39,112 nt of DNA, taken from positions 1-39,112 of the IMG/VR virus record IMGVR_UViG_3300032006_000029; one strand, given 5' to 3'. This document shows, in pieces, positions 33,574 through 39,112 of this stretch; the stretch's first letter is position 1; every line of letters starts with the position of its first letter. This DNA comes from a virus. Position numbers and translations under genes: made by a program. The notes under the pieces were generated by a model. The model was not told the origin of the DNA. It saw nothing but the letters and a program-made list of their open reading frames with translations, and did no database searches.

Positions 33574-33602
33574 TTTACATTTTAGGAGATATATGGTAGA
33601 AT
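33574..33602 (+). promoter_or_regulatory. Sigma70-type early promoter P3
   Basis: TTTACA (33574-33579), 17-base spacer ending TATGG, TAGAAT (33597-33602). It drives the small gene at 33633. The leader has GATGAACAAAAGGAA, nearly repeated after P4. Confidence 0.85.
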
Positions 33603-33632
33603 AGATATACGATGAACAAAAGGAACATCAAA

Positions 33633-33824
33633 ATGGCCTACCAATTTACCCTCTACCCCAACCCAGAGTTCAACTTCAACCTACTCCCTCAGTTCTCTTC
33701 GGAGCACGGGGTTTCATATCATATCAACAAGGGTAATACTATAACCTTCTCTTCTAACAATCTTGACACCCTCGACGAGGTTTCAGACCAACTCTCATTC
33801 CTCACTCAAACTCCCATCTCATAA
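33633..33824 (+). CDS. 63-residue small hypothetical protein
   Basis: The product starts MAYQFTLYPNPEFNFNLLPQ and is rich in Asn, Phe, Ser and Thr. The ATG at 33633 has SD AAAGGAA 8 bases upstream; an upstream in-frame ATG at 33612 falls in the conserved leader and is less likely. It is expressed alone from P3, since P4 restarts transcription after it. No family recognised. Confidence 0.7.
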   Translation: MAYQFTLYPNPEFNFNLLPQFSSEHGVSYHINKGNTITFSSNNLDTLDEVSDQLSFLTQTPIS

Positions 33825-33826
33825 TT

Positions 33827-33847
33827 AATTTCAAAAAAAGTGAAATT
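33827..33847. repeat. Dyad element upstream of P4
   Basis: AATTTCA (33827-33833) and TGAAATT (33841-33847) form an inverted repeat with an A-rich centre, just upstream of the P4 -35 box. Confidence 0.65.
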
Positions 33848-33852
33848 AATCG

Positions 33853-33881
33853 TTTACATTTGCTTGTTTTTATGGTAGAAT
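33853..33881 (+). promoter_or_regulatory. Sigma70-type early promoter P4
   Basis: TTTACA (33853-33858), 17-base spacer ending TATGG, TAGAAT (33876-33881). It would drive the 55-residue gene, nucleotidase, 63-residue basic protein and, by read-through, the tmRNA. Confidence 0.85.
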
Positions 33882-33911
33882 GTATATATGATGAACAAAA
33901 GGAAAATCGAA

Positions 33912-34079
33912 ATGAGTGGTTCTTTTAAGCCAGCGACACACGTTCTGTATCGGACAGACTTCGCAGATGAGCGTTTCTGGAATTATATTCTAGAGGCTCA
34001 CGGTATTGAGACGTCAGAGGAAGACGGAATTCAGTACGATGAGCTCACTATCCGGGCTAAAGTGGAGACCGTAGAATGA
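33912..34079 (+). CDS. 55-residue small hypothetical protein
   Basis: The product starts MSGSFKPATHVLYRTDFADE and is acidic. The start at 33912 follows an AAAGGAA ribosome site; the earlier ATGs lie in the conserved promoter leader. It overlaps the nucleotidase gene by ATGA, so it is the first gene of a coupled set. Function unknown. Confidence 0.68.
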   Translation: MSGSFKPATHVLYRTDFADERFWNYILEAHGIETSEEDGIQYDELTIRAKVETVE

Positions 34080-34597
34080 AGGTCTACGTAGACATGGATG
34101 GAGTGATCGCAGACTTCTTTACGGAGCTCGCTGATCACTACGGAGTTACCCATTGGAAGAATCTCCCTGATAAAGATGCCTCTGTCAAGGCTCTAAAAGG
34201 GACTGACTTCTTTGGAAGACTCCCTAAGTTTGATACGTCAGATGAACTGATTGATTATGTCGATCATCTGACTGCTGGAGATTGGTCCATTCTTTCTAGT
34301 CCTCTCAGAGATGACCACGATAACAGTGGCTTCTGGAAGAGGCATTGGTTAGAAAAGAACGACTATCATCCTCAAGAAGCCATCTTTGCTGGATACAAGG
34401 CAAAGTATGCTGTCAACAAGGATGGAAGTCCAAACATTCTGATCGATGACAGACCCAAGAACATTGATGCTTGGGTTGCTAAGGGTGGAATTGGAATTCG
34501 CTATCAGGCTCTAGAGTCTTCCCTTGATGATCTCAAGGATGCTCTTTCTGAAGCGTATCTTGGAATTAACACAACTGACTTGGAGGTCGTTATATGA
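34076..34597 (+). CDS. HAD-family 5'(3')-deoxyribonucleotidase-like phosphatase
   Basis: The 173-residue protein begins MKVYVDMDGVIADFFTEL, the HAD motif I DxDGV with nucleophile Asp6 and acid Asp8; motif II lies in WSILSSP, a Lys in GYKAKYAV and motif IV in ILIDDRPKNI. This set matches phage and bacterial NT5C-type deoxyribonucleotidases, which remove phosphate from dNMPs. Such enzymes can adjust nucleotide pools during infection. It is coupled on both sides by ATGA overlaps. Confidence 0.85.
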   Translation: MKVYVDMDGVIADFFTELADHYGVTHWKNLPDKDASVKALKGTDFFGRLPKFDTSDELIDYVDHLTAGDWSILSSPLRDDHDNSGFWKRHWLEKNDYHPQEAIFAGYKAKYAVNKDGSPNILIDDRPKNIDAWVAKGGIGIRYQALESSLDDLKDALSEAYLGINTTDLEVVI

Positions 34598-34785
34598 GTG
34601 CACGTAAACATAGTCCAGAGCAAATCGCTGCTTGGGCCAAGGATTGGGGTATCCCAGGATATGACCATCTTGATCCAGTAAAGCGAGAAGCCCATCGCCA
34701 AGAGGCGATTAAGCGAGCCAATAATCCAAATTATCGGCCGCCTAGGTCTAAATTCCGAAAGCAAAATCGCCGGAGGAATAAATAG
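34594..34785 (+). CDS. Small basic hypothetical protein
   Basis: The 63-residue product (MSARKHSPEQIAAWAKDWGI...) is strongly basic at the C-terminus (RPPRSKFRKQNRRRNK). Nucleic acid binding is possible. The stop at 34783-34785 directly abuts the acceptor piece of the tmRNA, so both are probably on one transcript. No family recognised. Confidence 0.7.
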   Translation: MSARKHSPEQIAAWAKDWGIPGYDHLDPVKREAHRQEAIKRANNPNYRPPRSKFRKQNRRRNK

Positions 34786-34850
34786 ATTGTTACGTTGAAG
34801 AGGAGCGAACGCTAAACAGGACTCGGGGGCAGTACCCGACGCCTCCACCA

Positions 34851-34984
34851 CAAGCAGATCAGTAAATATCTGGGCGTGAGTTAGATGCGGGGAAGTTAGC
34901 TACGGACCCAACACTTCTAACCTCGAAGAAATACAGTTGACTTTTGGTGTGCACACCGCGGTCTGGAACTGGTCTGTTTTTGAT
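34851..34984 (+). other. Transcribed spacer of the permuted tmRNA
   Basis: The 134 bases between the acceptor CCA end and the coding piece start would be removed in processing. No tRNA or open frame is recognised in it. Confidence 0.75.
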
Positions 34985-35124
34985 GGGGGCGATATAGGAT
35001 CGACTGGTAGTCAATAGCGAATTAGAGTAACACGGTTGACCGCGTAATAGGTCAAACACTACAAATGCAAACGATAACTTTGCACATGATGATTTCGCCC
35101 TCGCGGCTTAATTAATCGGGGTCC

Positions 35125-35161
35125 GGAGGTACCTGGCAACAGAAACCTCCAACTTTTTTTT
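35125..35161 (+). terminator. Rho-independent terminator at the tmRNA 3' end
   Basis: GGAGGT and ACCTCC form a 6-bp stem followed by a run of eight T. It ends the early transcript right after the tmRNA coding piece. Confidence 0.8.
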
Positions 35162-35173
35162 GAGGAGCTGGAA

Positions 35174-35350
35174 ATGTATCGAGTCAAAGTCTTCTTGGAA
35201 GAGGACTATCATGATTGGGTATGGTTGGTTGACCCATTAACCGGTAGAGTAGAAGAGTATAAAGACAAAAAAGACGCCGATAAGGCGTCTAAAATGTTTC
35301 GTTCTGCTGTACCTGTTAGTGCTACTACGGACCTGCAACCCACAGTATAA
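35174..35350 (+). CDS. 58-residue small hypothetical protein
   Basis: A frame starting MYRVKVFLEEDYHDWVWLVD follows the tmRNA terminator, with GGAG about 8 bases before the ATG. The product is charged with a Trp-rich start. Expression would need read-through or an unseen promoter. Its 3' end overlaps an antisense membrane-protein frame by 26 bases. Confidence 0.6.
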   Translation: MYRVKVFLEEDYHDWVWLVDPLTGRVEEYKDKKDADKASKMFRSAVPVSATTDLQPTV

Positions 35351-35417
35351 ATGCTACACATAGTGCTAGGAAAACGAGTGAGGCTATAAGTTTAGCCCAT
35401 TCACTAGCTGGCGGCAC
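35325..35417 (-). CDS. 30-residue single-span membrane protein (GTG start)
   Basis: A GTG at 35417 overlaps the stop of the 368-residue gene (TAGTG) and has AAGGAG just upstream. The product, MPPASEWAKLIASLVFLALC followed by VAFILWVAGP, is almost entirely one membrane helix. Tiny single-span phage proteins can act in lysis or superinfection exclusion; no evidence selects one. Confidence 0.6.
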   Translation of the reverse strand: MPPASEWAKLIASLVFLALCVAFILWVAGP

Positions 35418-36523
35418 TATAGTATCTCCTTGTTGATAAATTGGCTGTAGTCAACACTATCAGTACTCCTAATAATATCCCCATCACTACAAATAGCAAT
35501 CACTGTACTTTCTTGAGTAGGATTAACTACGTTTCCTTCAACAGTTACATCCGTTCCAGGACGAATAGTAAATGTATTGTCTGAAGCATAATTATCACAC
35601 CATGTATTTGCAGAAGTCTGATGAGTCGTATTTGACTCTCCGTAGTGGACGCATTTTTTCATACCACCTCGAACATCGTTATCTGGCATATCTGCTCCAG
35701 ATGAACTAAGTCCAATAATTCTTTTTTCTACTTCACTTCCATAAAAATCATACCAACGACTGTTGACAATATCTCCAGTAGCTATTTTGCTAGTCATGCA
35801 GAATTGCGTATAATTTTGACCAAAACGGATCTTCCTATAATAAGTATTCCAAGGTGATTGATCTGAATTATGGTATCCATGACCAAACACAACTACATCA
35901 TCTGTAGATATATTATCAGAGCTAGCTCCATTATCATTTAATTTTGTATAAGAAGCAGCTCCACTTCTGCGTTTCGAAGGAGCACCATAATGCATTGGTA
36001 CAATCTTAACATTAAACTTCTTTGAAGCTTTTAGTATACTTGAGATTGTACCTTCATCTCCAGTAGCATTATTATTTGCTAATCGACCATGAGTCCAGAC
36101 TGTAAGATTTGAAAGCGAGTTATTAGAAGCTGGATGATTCATCGCATATTTAATAGCTCCAAGAGCAGCCATTTGAGGAAGATTCGGTCTTGATAGAAGG
36201 AAATGAACCTTTCTACCTTGATTAACTACTTCATATGCACGACTCAACATTGTATTAGCAAAAGGAATTGACCTATTAGCATATGTAGTTTCGGCTTCAC
36301 GATCAGCGACTAGTAATTGGTTTGGTGTAGTATGTACTATATTATTTGCGGTATGCAATCTGTCAATAGCACAAGTGATATTATATGTATTTGCAATTGC
36401 GTCATGTTCAGCCAACTTGGTATTAAACGAAGCCAATTGACTATCAGTCAAAACTGAACTAGCTGCCTCAGCCACTTTAGTCATAAAAGCTGGTGTGTAG
36501 AAAACGACTGAATTAGTTGCCAT
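35417..36523 (-). CDS. Unrecognised 368-residue protein of the PP-loop cluster
   Basis: The protein (MATNSVVFYTPAFMTKVAEA...) alternates predicted strands and helices in its first 200 residues (VHFLLSRPNLPQMAALGAIK, VKIVPMHYGAP, DDVVVFGHGYHN), suggesting an alpha/beta fold. The last 40 residues (VIAICSDGDIIRSTDSVDYS) resemble the tail of PP-loop protein 1 (AIAITSEGDIITEDNKHNYS). SD AAGGAG precedes the ATG, and an exact late promoter lies at 36545-36552. It could be a partner or substrate of the PP-loop enzymes; this is a guess from context. Confidence 0.7.
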   Translation of the reverse strand: MATNSVVFYTPAFMTKVAEAASSVLTDSQLASFNTKLAEHDAIANTYNITCAIDRLHTANNIVHTTPNQLLVADREAETTYANRSIPFANTMLSRAYEVVNQGRKVHFLLSRPNLPQMAALGAIKYAMNHPASNNSLSNLTVWTHGRLANNNATGDEGTISSILKASKKFNVKIVPMHYGAPSKRRSGAASYTKLNDNGASSDNISTDDVVVFGHGYHNSDQSPWNTYYRKIRFGQNYTQFCMTSKIATGDIVNSRWYDFYGSEVEKRIIGLSSSGADMPDNDVRGGMKKCVHYGESNTTHQTSANTWCDNYASDNTFTIRPGTDVTVEGNVVNPTQESTVIAICSDGDIIRSTDSVDYSQFINKEIL

Positions 36524-36539
36524 GGTGATCTCCTTCGTA

Positions 36540-37736
36540 CTATCTATTTATAACAAAATCAACGAAGGGAGTCCACGATTTTAAGTACTGATCGTTGATA
36601 TTTTGTTGTGTCTCTAAATAACCCATATTAACTAAAGGTCTCCAATTGCCTCTTGAATTAATAACCGACATATGCCCGGCATTTACTCGAGTAGGCCTCG
36701 ATAGACTAGCAGTTTTAACTTTGTTATCTCTATAATCTTCATCTCCAGCCATATTATAAATGTAATCCTTAGCTGGCTGTTTATAGGTTAACCAATTACC
36801 ACCTTCTCTTACTTTCTTATTATGGTGACTGATTGACCACTGATGCAGTTCCGGAGCATTATAGAATGGATACCATTTATCTATAGGAAATGGGTTAGCA
36901 ACATTAGCTTTAGCTATAGCCCTATAAACACAAAGATTCCATTTCAAACTATAATTTAACCACCAATATAAATCAAATATTGTTTTAACTTCAAAAGGAC
37001 AATATTCAATTTGTTCTTCTAAATAGCTAATGAATACTTTCTTAATTCTAGATCCTGGATTTTGAAATATTAAATTCCTATGTGGACCCATTATACTATG
37101 AACTGCTGACTTCGGATTAGCAATTAATTCATCCCAAGACATAACATCTTTATATGACTTAACCATTGACTCTGGATCGTTTGCTAAAACCATAGAACCA
37201 AATATTTGATCTCCACATTCTCCAGATGTTACCAATGAATCTTCAAGAGATTGTGGTATCTGTTCAGCAAATAATTCTTGTTCAGTAACCTGCCTATTAT
37301 CTTCAATATGCTTAACAAACTTTTCATAGAACTCTGGATATTCTAAAACACTTGTATCTGTATAGATAACTCGTATTCTCTTTTTCCAATCGTCACATAC
37401 AGATATTAAAGCAGCTAAAGCACATGTAGAATCAATTCCCCCTGACCAAAGAACTGTTATAATATCATTTTCTTTTAATAAGCGATCCGCAATAATTTCG
37501 ACTACATCATCATATTCAGGAGTATTATCTTTATATTCCGGAACTGGAAGAAAGTCAAATCCAAAATTTTTGAATTGATTATCTCGTACTCTATTAACTG
37601 GATTTAAACATACGATAAATGCACCAATGCAAAGTTGAGCTAAGAAAATATCAAGCTCATCTTCTTCACAATGATATAACATATTATCTGTGGTAGTCAT
37701 ATGCTTCATTGAATAGAATTGAATATCTCTATCCAT
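36540..37736 (-). CDS. PP-loop ATPase 2, asparagine-synthetase-like
   Basis: The 398-residue protein has the PP-loop SGGIDS at about 98-103 in TVLWSGGIDSTCALAALISV, and SGECGDQIFGS, matching the SGExxDExFGG motif of asparagine synthetase synthetase domains. Later LxxYPFYNAPELHQW and HHNKK echo PP-loop protein 1. There is no glutaminase domain; the N-terminal 90 residues are unrecognised. The start at 37736 is chosen because it forms a TGATG overlap with the DUF59 gene. It would activate a carboxyl or carbonyl group with ATP; substrate unknown. Confidence 0.75.
   Translation of the reverse strand: MDRDIQFYSMKHMTTTDNMLYHCEEDELDIFLAQLCIGAFIVCLNPVNRVRDNQFKNFGFDFLPVPEYKDNTPEYDDVVEIIADRLLKENDIITVLWSGGIDSTCALAALISVCDDWKKRIRVIYTDTSVLEYPEFYEKFVKHIEDNRQVTEQELFAEQIPQSLEDSLVTSGECGDQIFGSMVLANDPESMVKSYKDVMSWDELIANPKSAVHSIMGPHRNLIFQNPGSRIKKVFISYLEEQIEYCPFEVKTIFDLYWWLNYSLKWNLCVYRAIAKANVANPFPIDKWYPFYNAPELHQWSISHHNKKVREGGNWLTYKQPAKDYIYNMAGDEDYRDNKVKTASLSRPTRVNAGHMSVINSRGNWRPLVNMGYLETQQNINDQYLKSWTPFVDFVINR
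36545..36552 (-). promoter_or_regulatory. T4-type late promoter TATAAATA within the PP-loop 2 gene end
   Basis: The exact minus-strand octamer lies inside the last codons of the PP-loop 2 gene, 22 bases before the ATG of the 368-residue gene. It would allow that gene to be expressed apart from the enzymes upstream. Confidence 0.75.
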
Positions 37737-38047
37737 CACCATCCCAACATAAGTCTGGTTTCTTCCGGAACCATGTCCATAGTAAAAGGGGGATCAAAAG
37801 TAGTTACTATTTGTACACTATGGACATTTTCTACATACCCTGCATGTCTTATATTATATACAATCTCATCTGCAAAAGGACAAAACGCGCTAGTCAATGT
37901 GTGAGTAATAGTAACCTCTTGTTCTCTTGCATTGATAGTAATATCATAGATTAAACCAAGATCGTATAGACTTGCAGAAGGTATCTCTGGGTCATATACA
38001 TTCTTTAGATTTTCTATAATTAATTGCTTATCAATCAGATCTTCCAT
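37736..38047 (-). CDS. DUF59/MIP18-family (SufT/PaaD-like) protein
   Basis: The 103-residue protein starting MEDLIDKQLIIENLKNVYDP shows the DUF59 pattern: DPEIPSASLYDLGLIYDI, VTITHTLTSAFCPFADEI with the conserved Cys, and a final FDPPFTMDMVPEETRLMLG. Family members act in iron-sulphur cluster assembly or as partners of oxygenases. The start at 38047 forms a TGATG overlap with the VOC gene stop. Its place between PP-loop and VOC genes suggests a maturation factor for a cluster enzyme; that is inference. Confidence 0.88.
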   Translation of the reverse strand: MEDLIDKQLIIENLKNVYDPEIPSASLYDLGLIYDITINAREQEVTITHTLTSAFCPFADEIVYNIRHAGYVENVHSVQIVTTFDPPFTMDMVPEETRLMLGW

Positions 38048-38973
38048 CACCACTCCAATTCAGTCTCCATACAATCATTCCACGTATTAAGGAATTTATA
38101 AAGAGCACCTACAGAAGCTATTTCAGCAATTTGATAATCTGTAAAATATTCTCTCATATCAGCCATAGTCTTATAACCTTTTATAAAATCAACAGCCGCA
38201 TTATATCCTTCACTAGAACAAGCAAGATTCTTACCTTCTAATTCATCCCACATCTTTTTGGTATGGGCAGAACAATATGGAGAATAAATTGATACTTCTT
38301 GAGCTAATTTATATTTAAGAGCTCTTGTTATAGAGTCTTTAGTTTCAGCCATAACGGCAGCCATAAGAGATTTATATGCATCAAGAAGTTCTGGTTTTAT
38401 ATTAAGAGTTTTATGAGAGTTCGGAACAAATCCAAGGATTTCAGATTTCTCTAAGAAAGCTTTTTGCTTATCTCTATTTTTATTATCTTGATCACGCCAA
38501 TTTCTTGTATCTGAATTTAGGTCATCTTCGAATCTATACATATAACCATTAGGCGGATTAACTAGGATTTCCCAGTAGTTCGAGTCCTGATCTACAATAT
38601 AGATGAAGTAGGTACCATGCCCATGCGTTGGTTGCGTGATTTTTCTGATGCCATAATTTTCCGTAAGTGGTCGTATGGAGTCATACGCATTCATTACGTC
38701 CTCTTCATTCAGAACATCTATTCCAAAATGATGATGGCACTTATCTGCAATGATAGAACTCGGCGGTTCGTCATATACTTCTATCGCGCTAAAGCAAAAG
38801 TTACCACCCATTTTAAAAGATGCAGAATTATGAGACGTTTGAACATGCTCAAATCCAAACAATTCAGTAAGAAATCGAATCGTATACTGTAAATCAGAAC
38901 ATGGAATAGTTCCATGAGATAAAAATTGTAACCCGTTAATTTTAGACTCCAACTTGCATATCTCCATTTTCAT
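38047..38973 (-). CDS. VOC (glyoxalase-like) domain fused to AhpD-like helical domain
   Basis: Residues about 10-145 form a VOC fold: GLQFLSHGTIPCSDLQYTIR, HHHFGIDV, and FIYIVDQDSNYWEIL with the final Glu as a likely metal ligand. Residues about 180-308 are helical and resemble the AhpD/carboxymuconolactone decarboxylase type (MAAVMAETKDSITRALKYKL, then SIYSPYCSAHT), but with only one Cys of the CxxC pair. The start is uncertain: 38973 or 38967 is chosen before the VOC domain, since the longer frame overlaps the upstream gene extensively. Function unknown; a metal-dependent small-molecule or radical reaction is plausible. Confidence 0.65.
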   Translation of the reverse strand: MKMEICKLESKINGLQFLSHGTIPCSDLQYTIRFLTELFGFEHVQTSHNSASFKMGGNFCFSAIEVYDEPPSSIIADKCHHHFGIDVLNEEDVMNAYDSIRPLTENYGIRKITQPTHGHGTYFIYIVDQDSNYWEILVNPPNGYMYRFEDDLNSDTRNWRDQDNKNRDKQKAFLEKSEILGFVPNSHKTLNIKPELLDAYKSLMAAVMAETKDSITRALKYKLAQEVSIYSPYCSAHTKKMWDELEGKNLACSSEGYNAAVDFIKGYKTMADMREYFTDYQIAEIASVGALYKFLNTWNDCMETELEW

Positions 38974-39112
38974 CACGGTAAATATATCGGTTTTGATATA
39001 CGCCATATCTAATTTCTGGCTGTGGTAATTGCATAGATGCATATTTATTTAGAGTATACACATCTTTGTTTCCACTATAATCATATATATAGTCTTTGAA
39101 TGGTAACTTATA
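38942..39112 (-). CDS. C-terminus of a third PP-loop-family protein (partial)
   Basis: The frame is open from the right edge and ends at TAA 38942-38944, giving 56 residues. KDYIYDYSGNKDVYTLNKYA followed by a Tyr/Asn-rich tail RYIYRDENGDMQ matches the equivalent part of PP-loop protein 2 (KDYIYNMAGDEDY, then VINSRGN) and of PP-loop protein 1. The PP-loop itself lies outside the window, so the call rests on C-terminal similarity only. It overlaps the VOC gene start region. Confidence 0.6.
   Translation of the reverse strand, partial: YKLPFKDYIYDYSGNKDVYTLNKYASMQLPQPEIRYGVYQNRYIYRDENGDMQVGV
39042..39049 (-). promoter_or_regulatory. Possible late promoter variant AATAAATA
   Basis: Minus-strand AATAAATA, the same variant as at 6820-6827, lies about 70 bases upstream of the VOC gene start, inside the end of the partial PP-loop gene. 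It may be chance, since it is formed by coding sequence. Confidence 0.3.

Larger units (their letters stand above)
34787..35161 (+). ncRNA. ssrA: Permuted two-piece type tmRNA gene (ssrA)
   Basis: The gene is permuted: acceptor piece first (about 34787-34850), then coding piece (from 34985). The acceptor piece has GGAC, a T stem TCGGG/CCCGA (34823-34827, 34835-34839) around loop GGCAGTA, acceptor strand CGCCTCC and a genomic ACCA end (34847-34850). The coding piece starts GGGGGCG (34985-34991), which pairs with CGCCTCC including the G3-U70 pair that marks alanine charging, followed by GGATCGAC. TAGCG...GTAAC of the coding piece pairs with GTTAC...CGCTA of the acceptor piece (helix P2). A pseudoknot (CGGTTGACCG with GGTCAA) precedes the tag. 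The tag frame at 35067-35111 reads ANDNFAHDDFALAA then TAA. This rescues stalled ribosomes and tags proteins for proteolysis. Confidence 0.95.

Noticed and set aside
33240-33860. CRISPR-like array formed by the repeated promoter blocks
   Set aside because: Copies are on both strands, unevenly spaced and contain promoter boxes; there are no uniform spacers.
34777-34784. Plus-strand AATAAATA just before the tmRNA as a late promoter
   Set aside because: The bases are the final codons and stop of the preceding gene and differ from the octamer; read-through from P4 is a simpler source of the transcript.
34504-34851. Minus-strand open frame of 115 codons over the nucleotidase end and acceptor piece
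   Set aside because: It is antisense to a clear HAD gene and to the tmRNA acceptor piece.
34859-35059. Minus-strand open frame within the tmRNA region
   Set aside because: The region is explained by the plus-strand permuted tmRNA; the frame crosses the spacer and the 5' part of the coding piece with no ribosome site.

Overview
The window is a stretch of a large T4-like (myovirus) phage genome. The evidence is a nearly complete T4-type baseplate set (homologues of gp5, gp6, gp8, gp25, gp26, gp27, gp48, gp51, gp53, gp54 and a gp29-like tape measure), head completion nuclease gp4, the replication and late-transcription trio gp32, gp59 and gp33, and exact copies of the T4-type late promoter octamer TATAAATA in front of structural operons. 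DNA is AT-rich except in the early block near 32-35 kb. The phage carries a permuted, two-piece type tmRNA gene whose tag reads ANDNFAHDDFALAA. That gene form and the AND-N start of the tag point to an alphaproteobacterial host, probably marine; the host assignment is inference.

Layout. 1-18.7 kb, minus strand: start of an unidentified virion protein; a 2221-residue DUF4815-type baseplate/fibre protein carrying a complete Hint (intein-like) domain; gp8; a gp7-like protein; gp6; gp25; small fibre and accessory proteins; a PAAR spike tip; gp5 without its lysozyme domain; gp27-like hub; gp53; gp48. 18.7-23.9 kb, plus strand: gp4, a possible gp2, gp54, gp26, gp51 (which has no start codon and appears to be made by a -1 frameshift from gp26) and the tape measure. 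The two blocks diverge from a pair of overlapping late promoters at 18738-18774. 23.9-32.1 kb, minus strand: a terminator shared with the tape measure, gp32, a PP-loop ATPase, gp59, gp33, a cupin, KdsA, a secreted cell wall hydrolase and several exported or membrane proteins. 32.1-35.4 kb: early-type genes (DUF932 protein, small proteins, a HAD nucleotidase) driven by four near-identical sigma70-type promoters, then the tmRNA gene. 35.3-39.1 kb, minus strand: an accessory cluster with a second PP-loop protein, a DUF59 protein, a VOC/AhpD-like fusion, the C-terminus of a third PP-loop protein, an unrecognised 368-residue protein and a tiny membrane protein.

How it fits together. Early sigma70 promoters would be read by unmodified host polymerase. 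gp33 would later direct polymerase to TATAAATA promoters for tail, lysis-related and accessory genes. Tail genes are packed with TAATG or ATGA stop/start overlaps, implying translational coupling. The most unusual items are the tmRNA, the gp26/gp51 frameshift site, the Hint domain in a virion protein, the repeated dyad-promoter cassettes and the three PP-loop ATPases. Protein calls rest on motif and order recognition without database searches.
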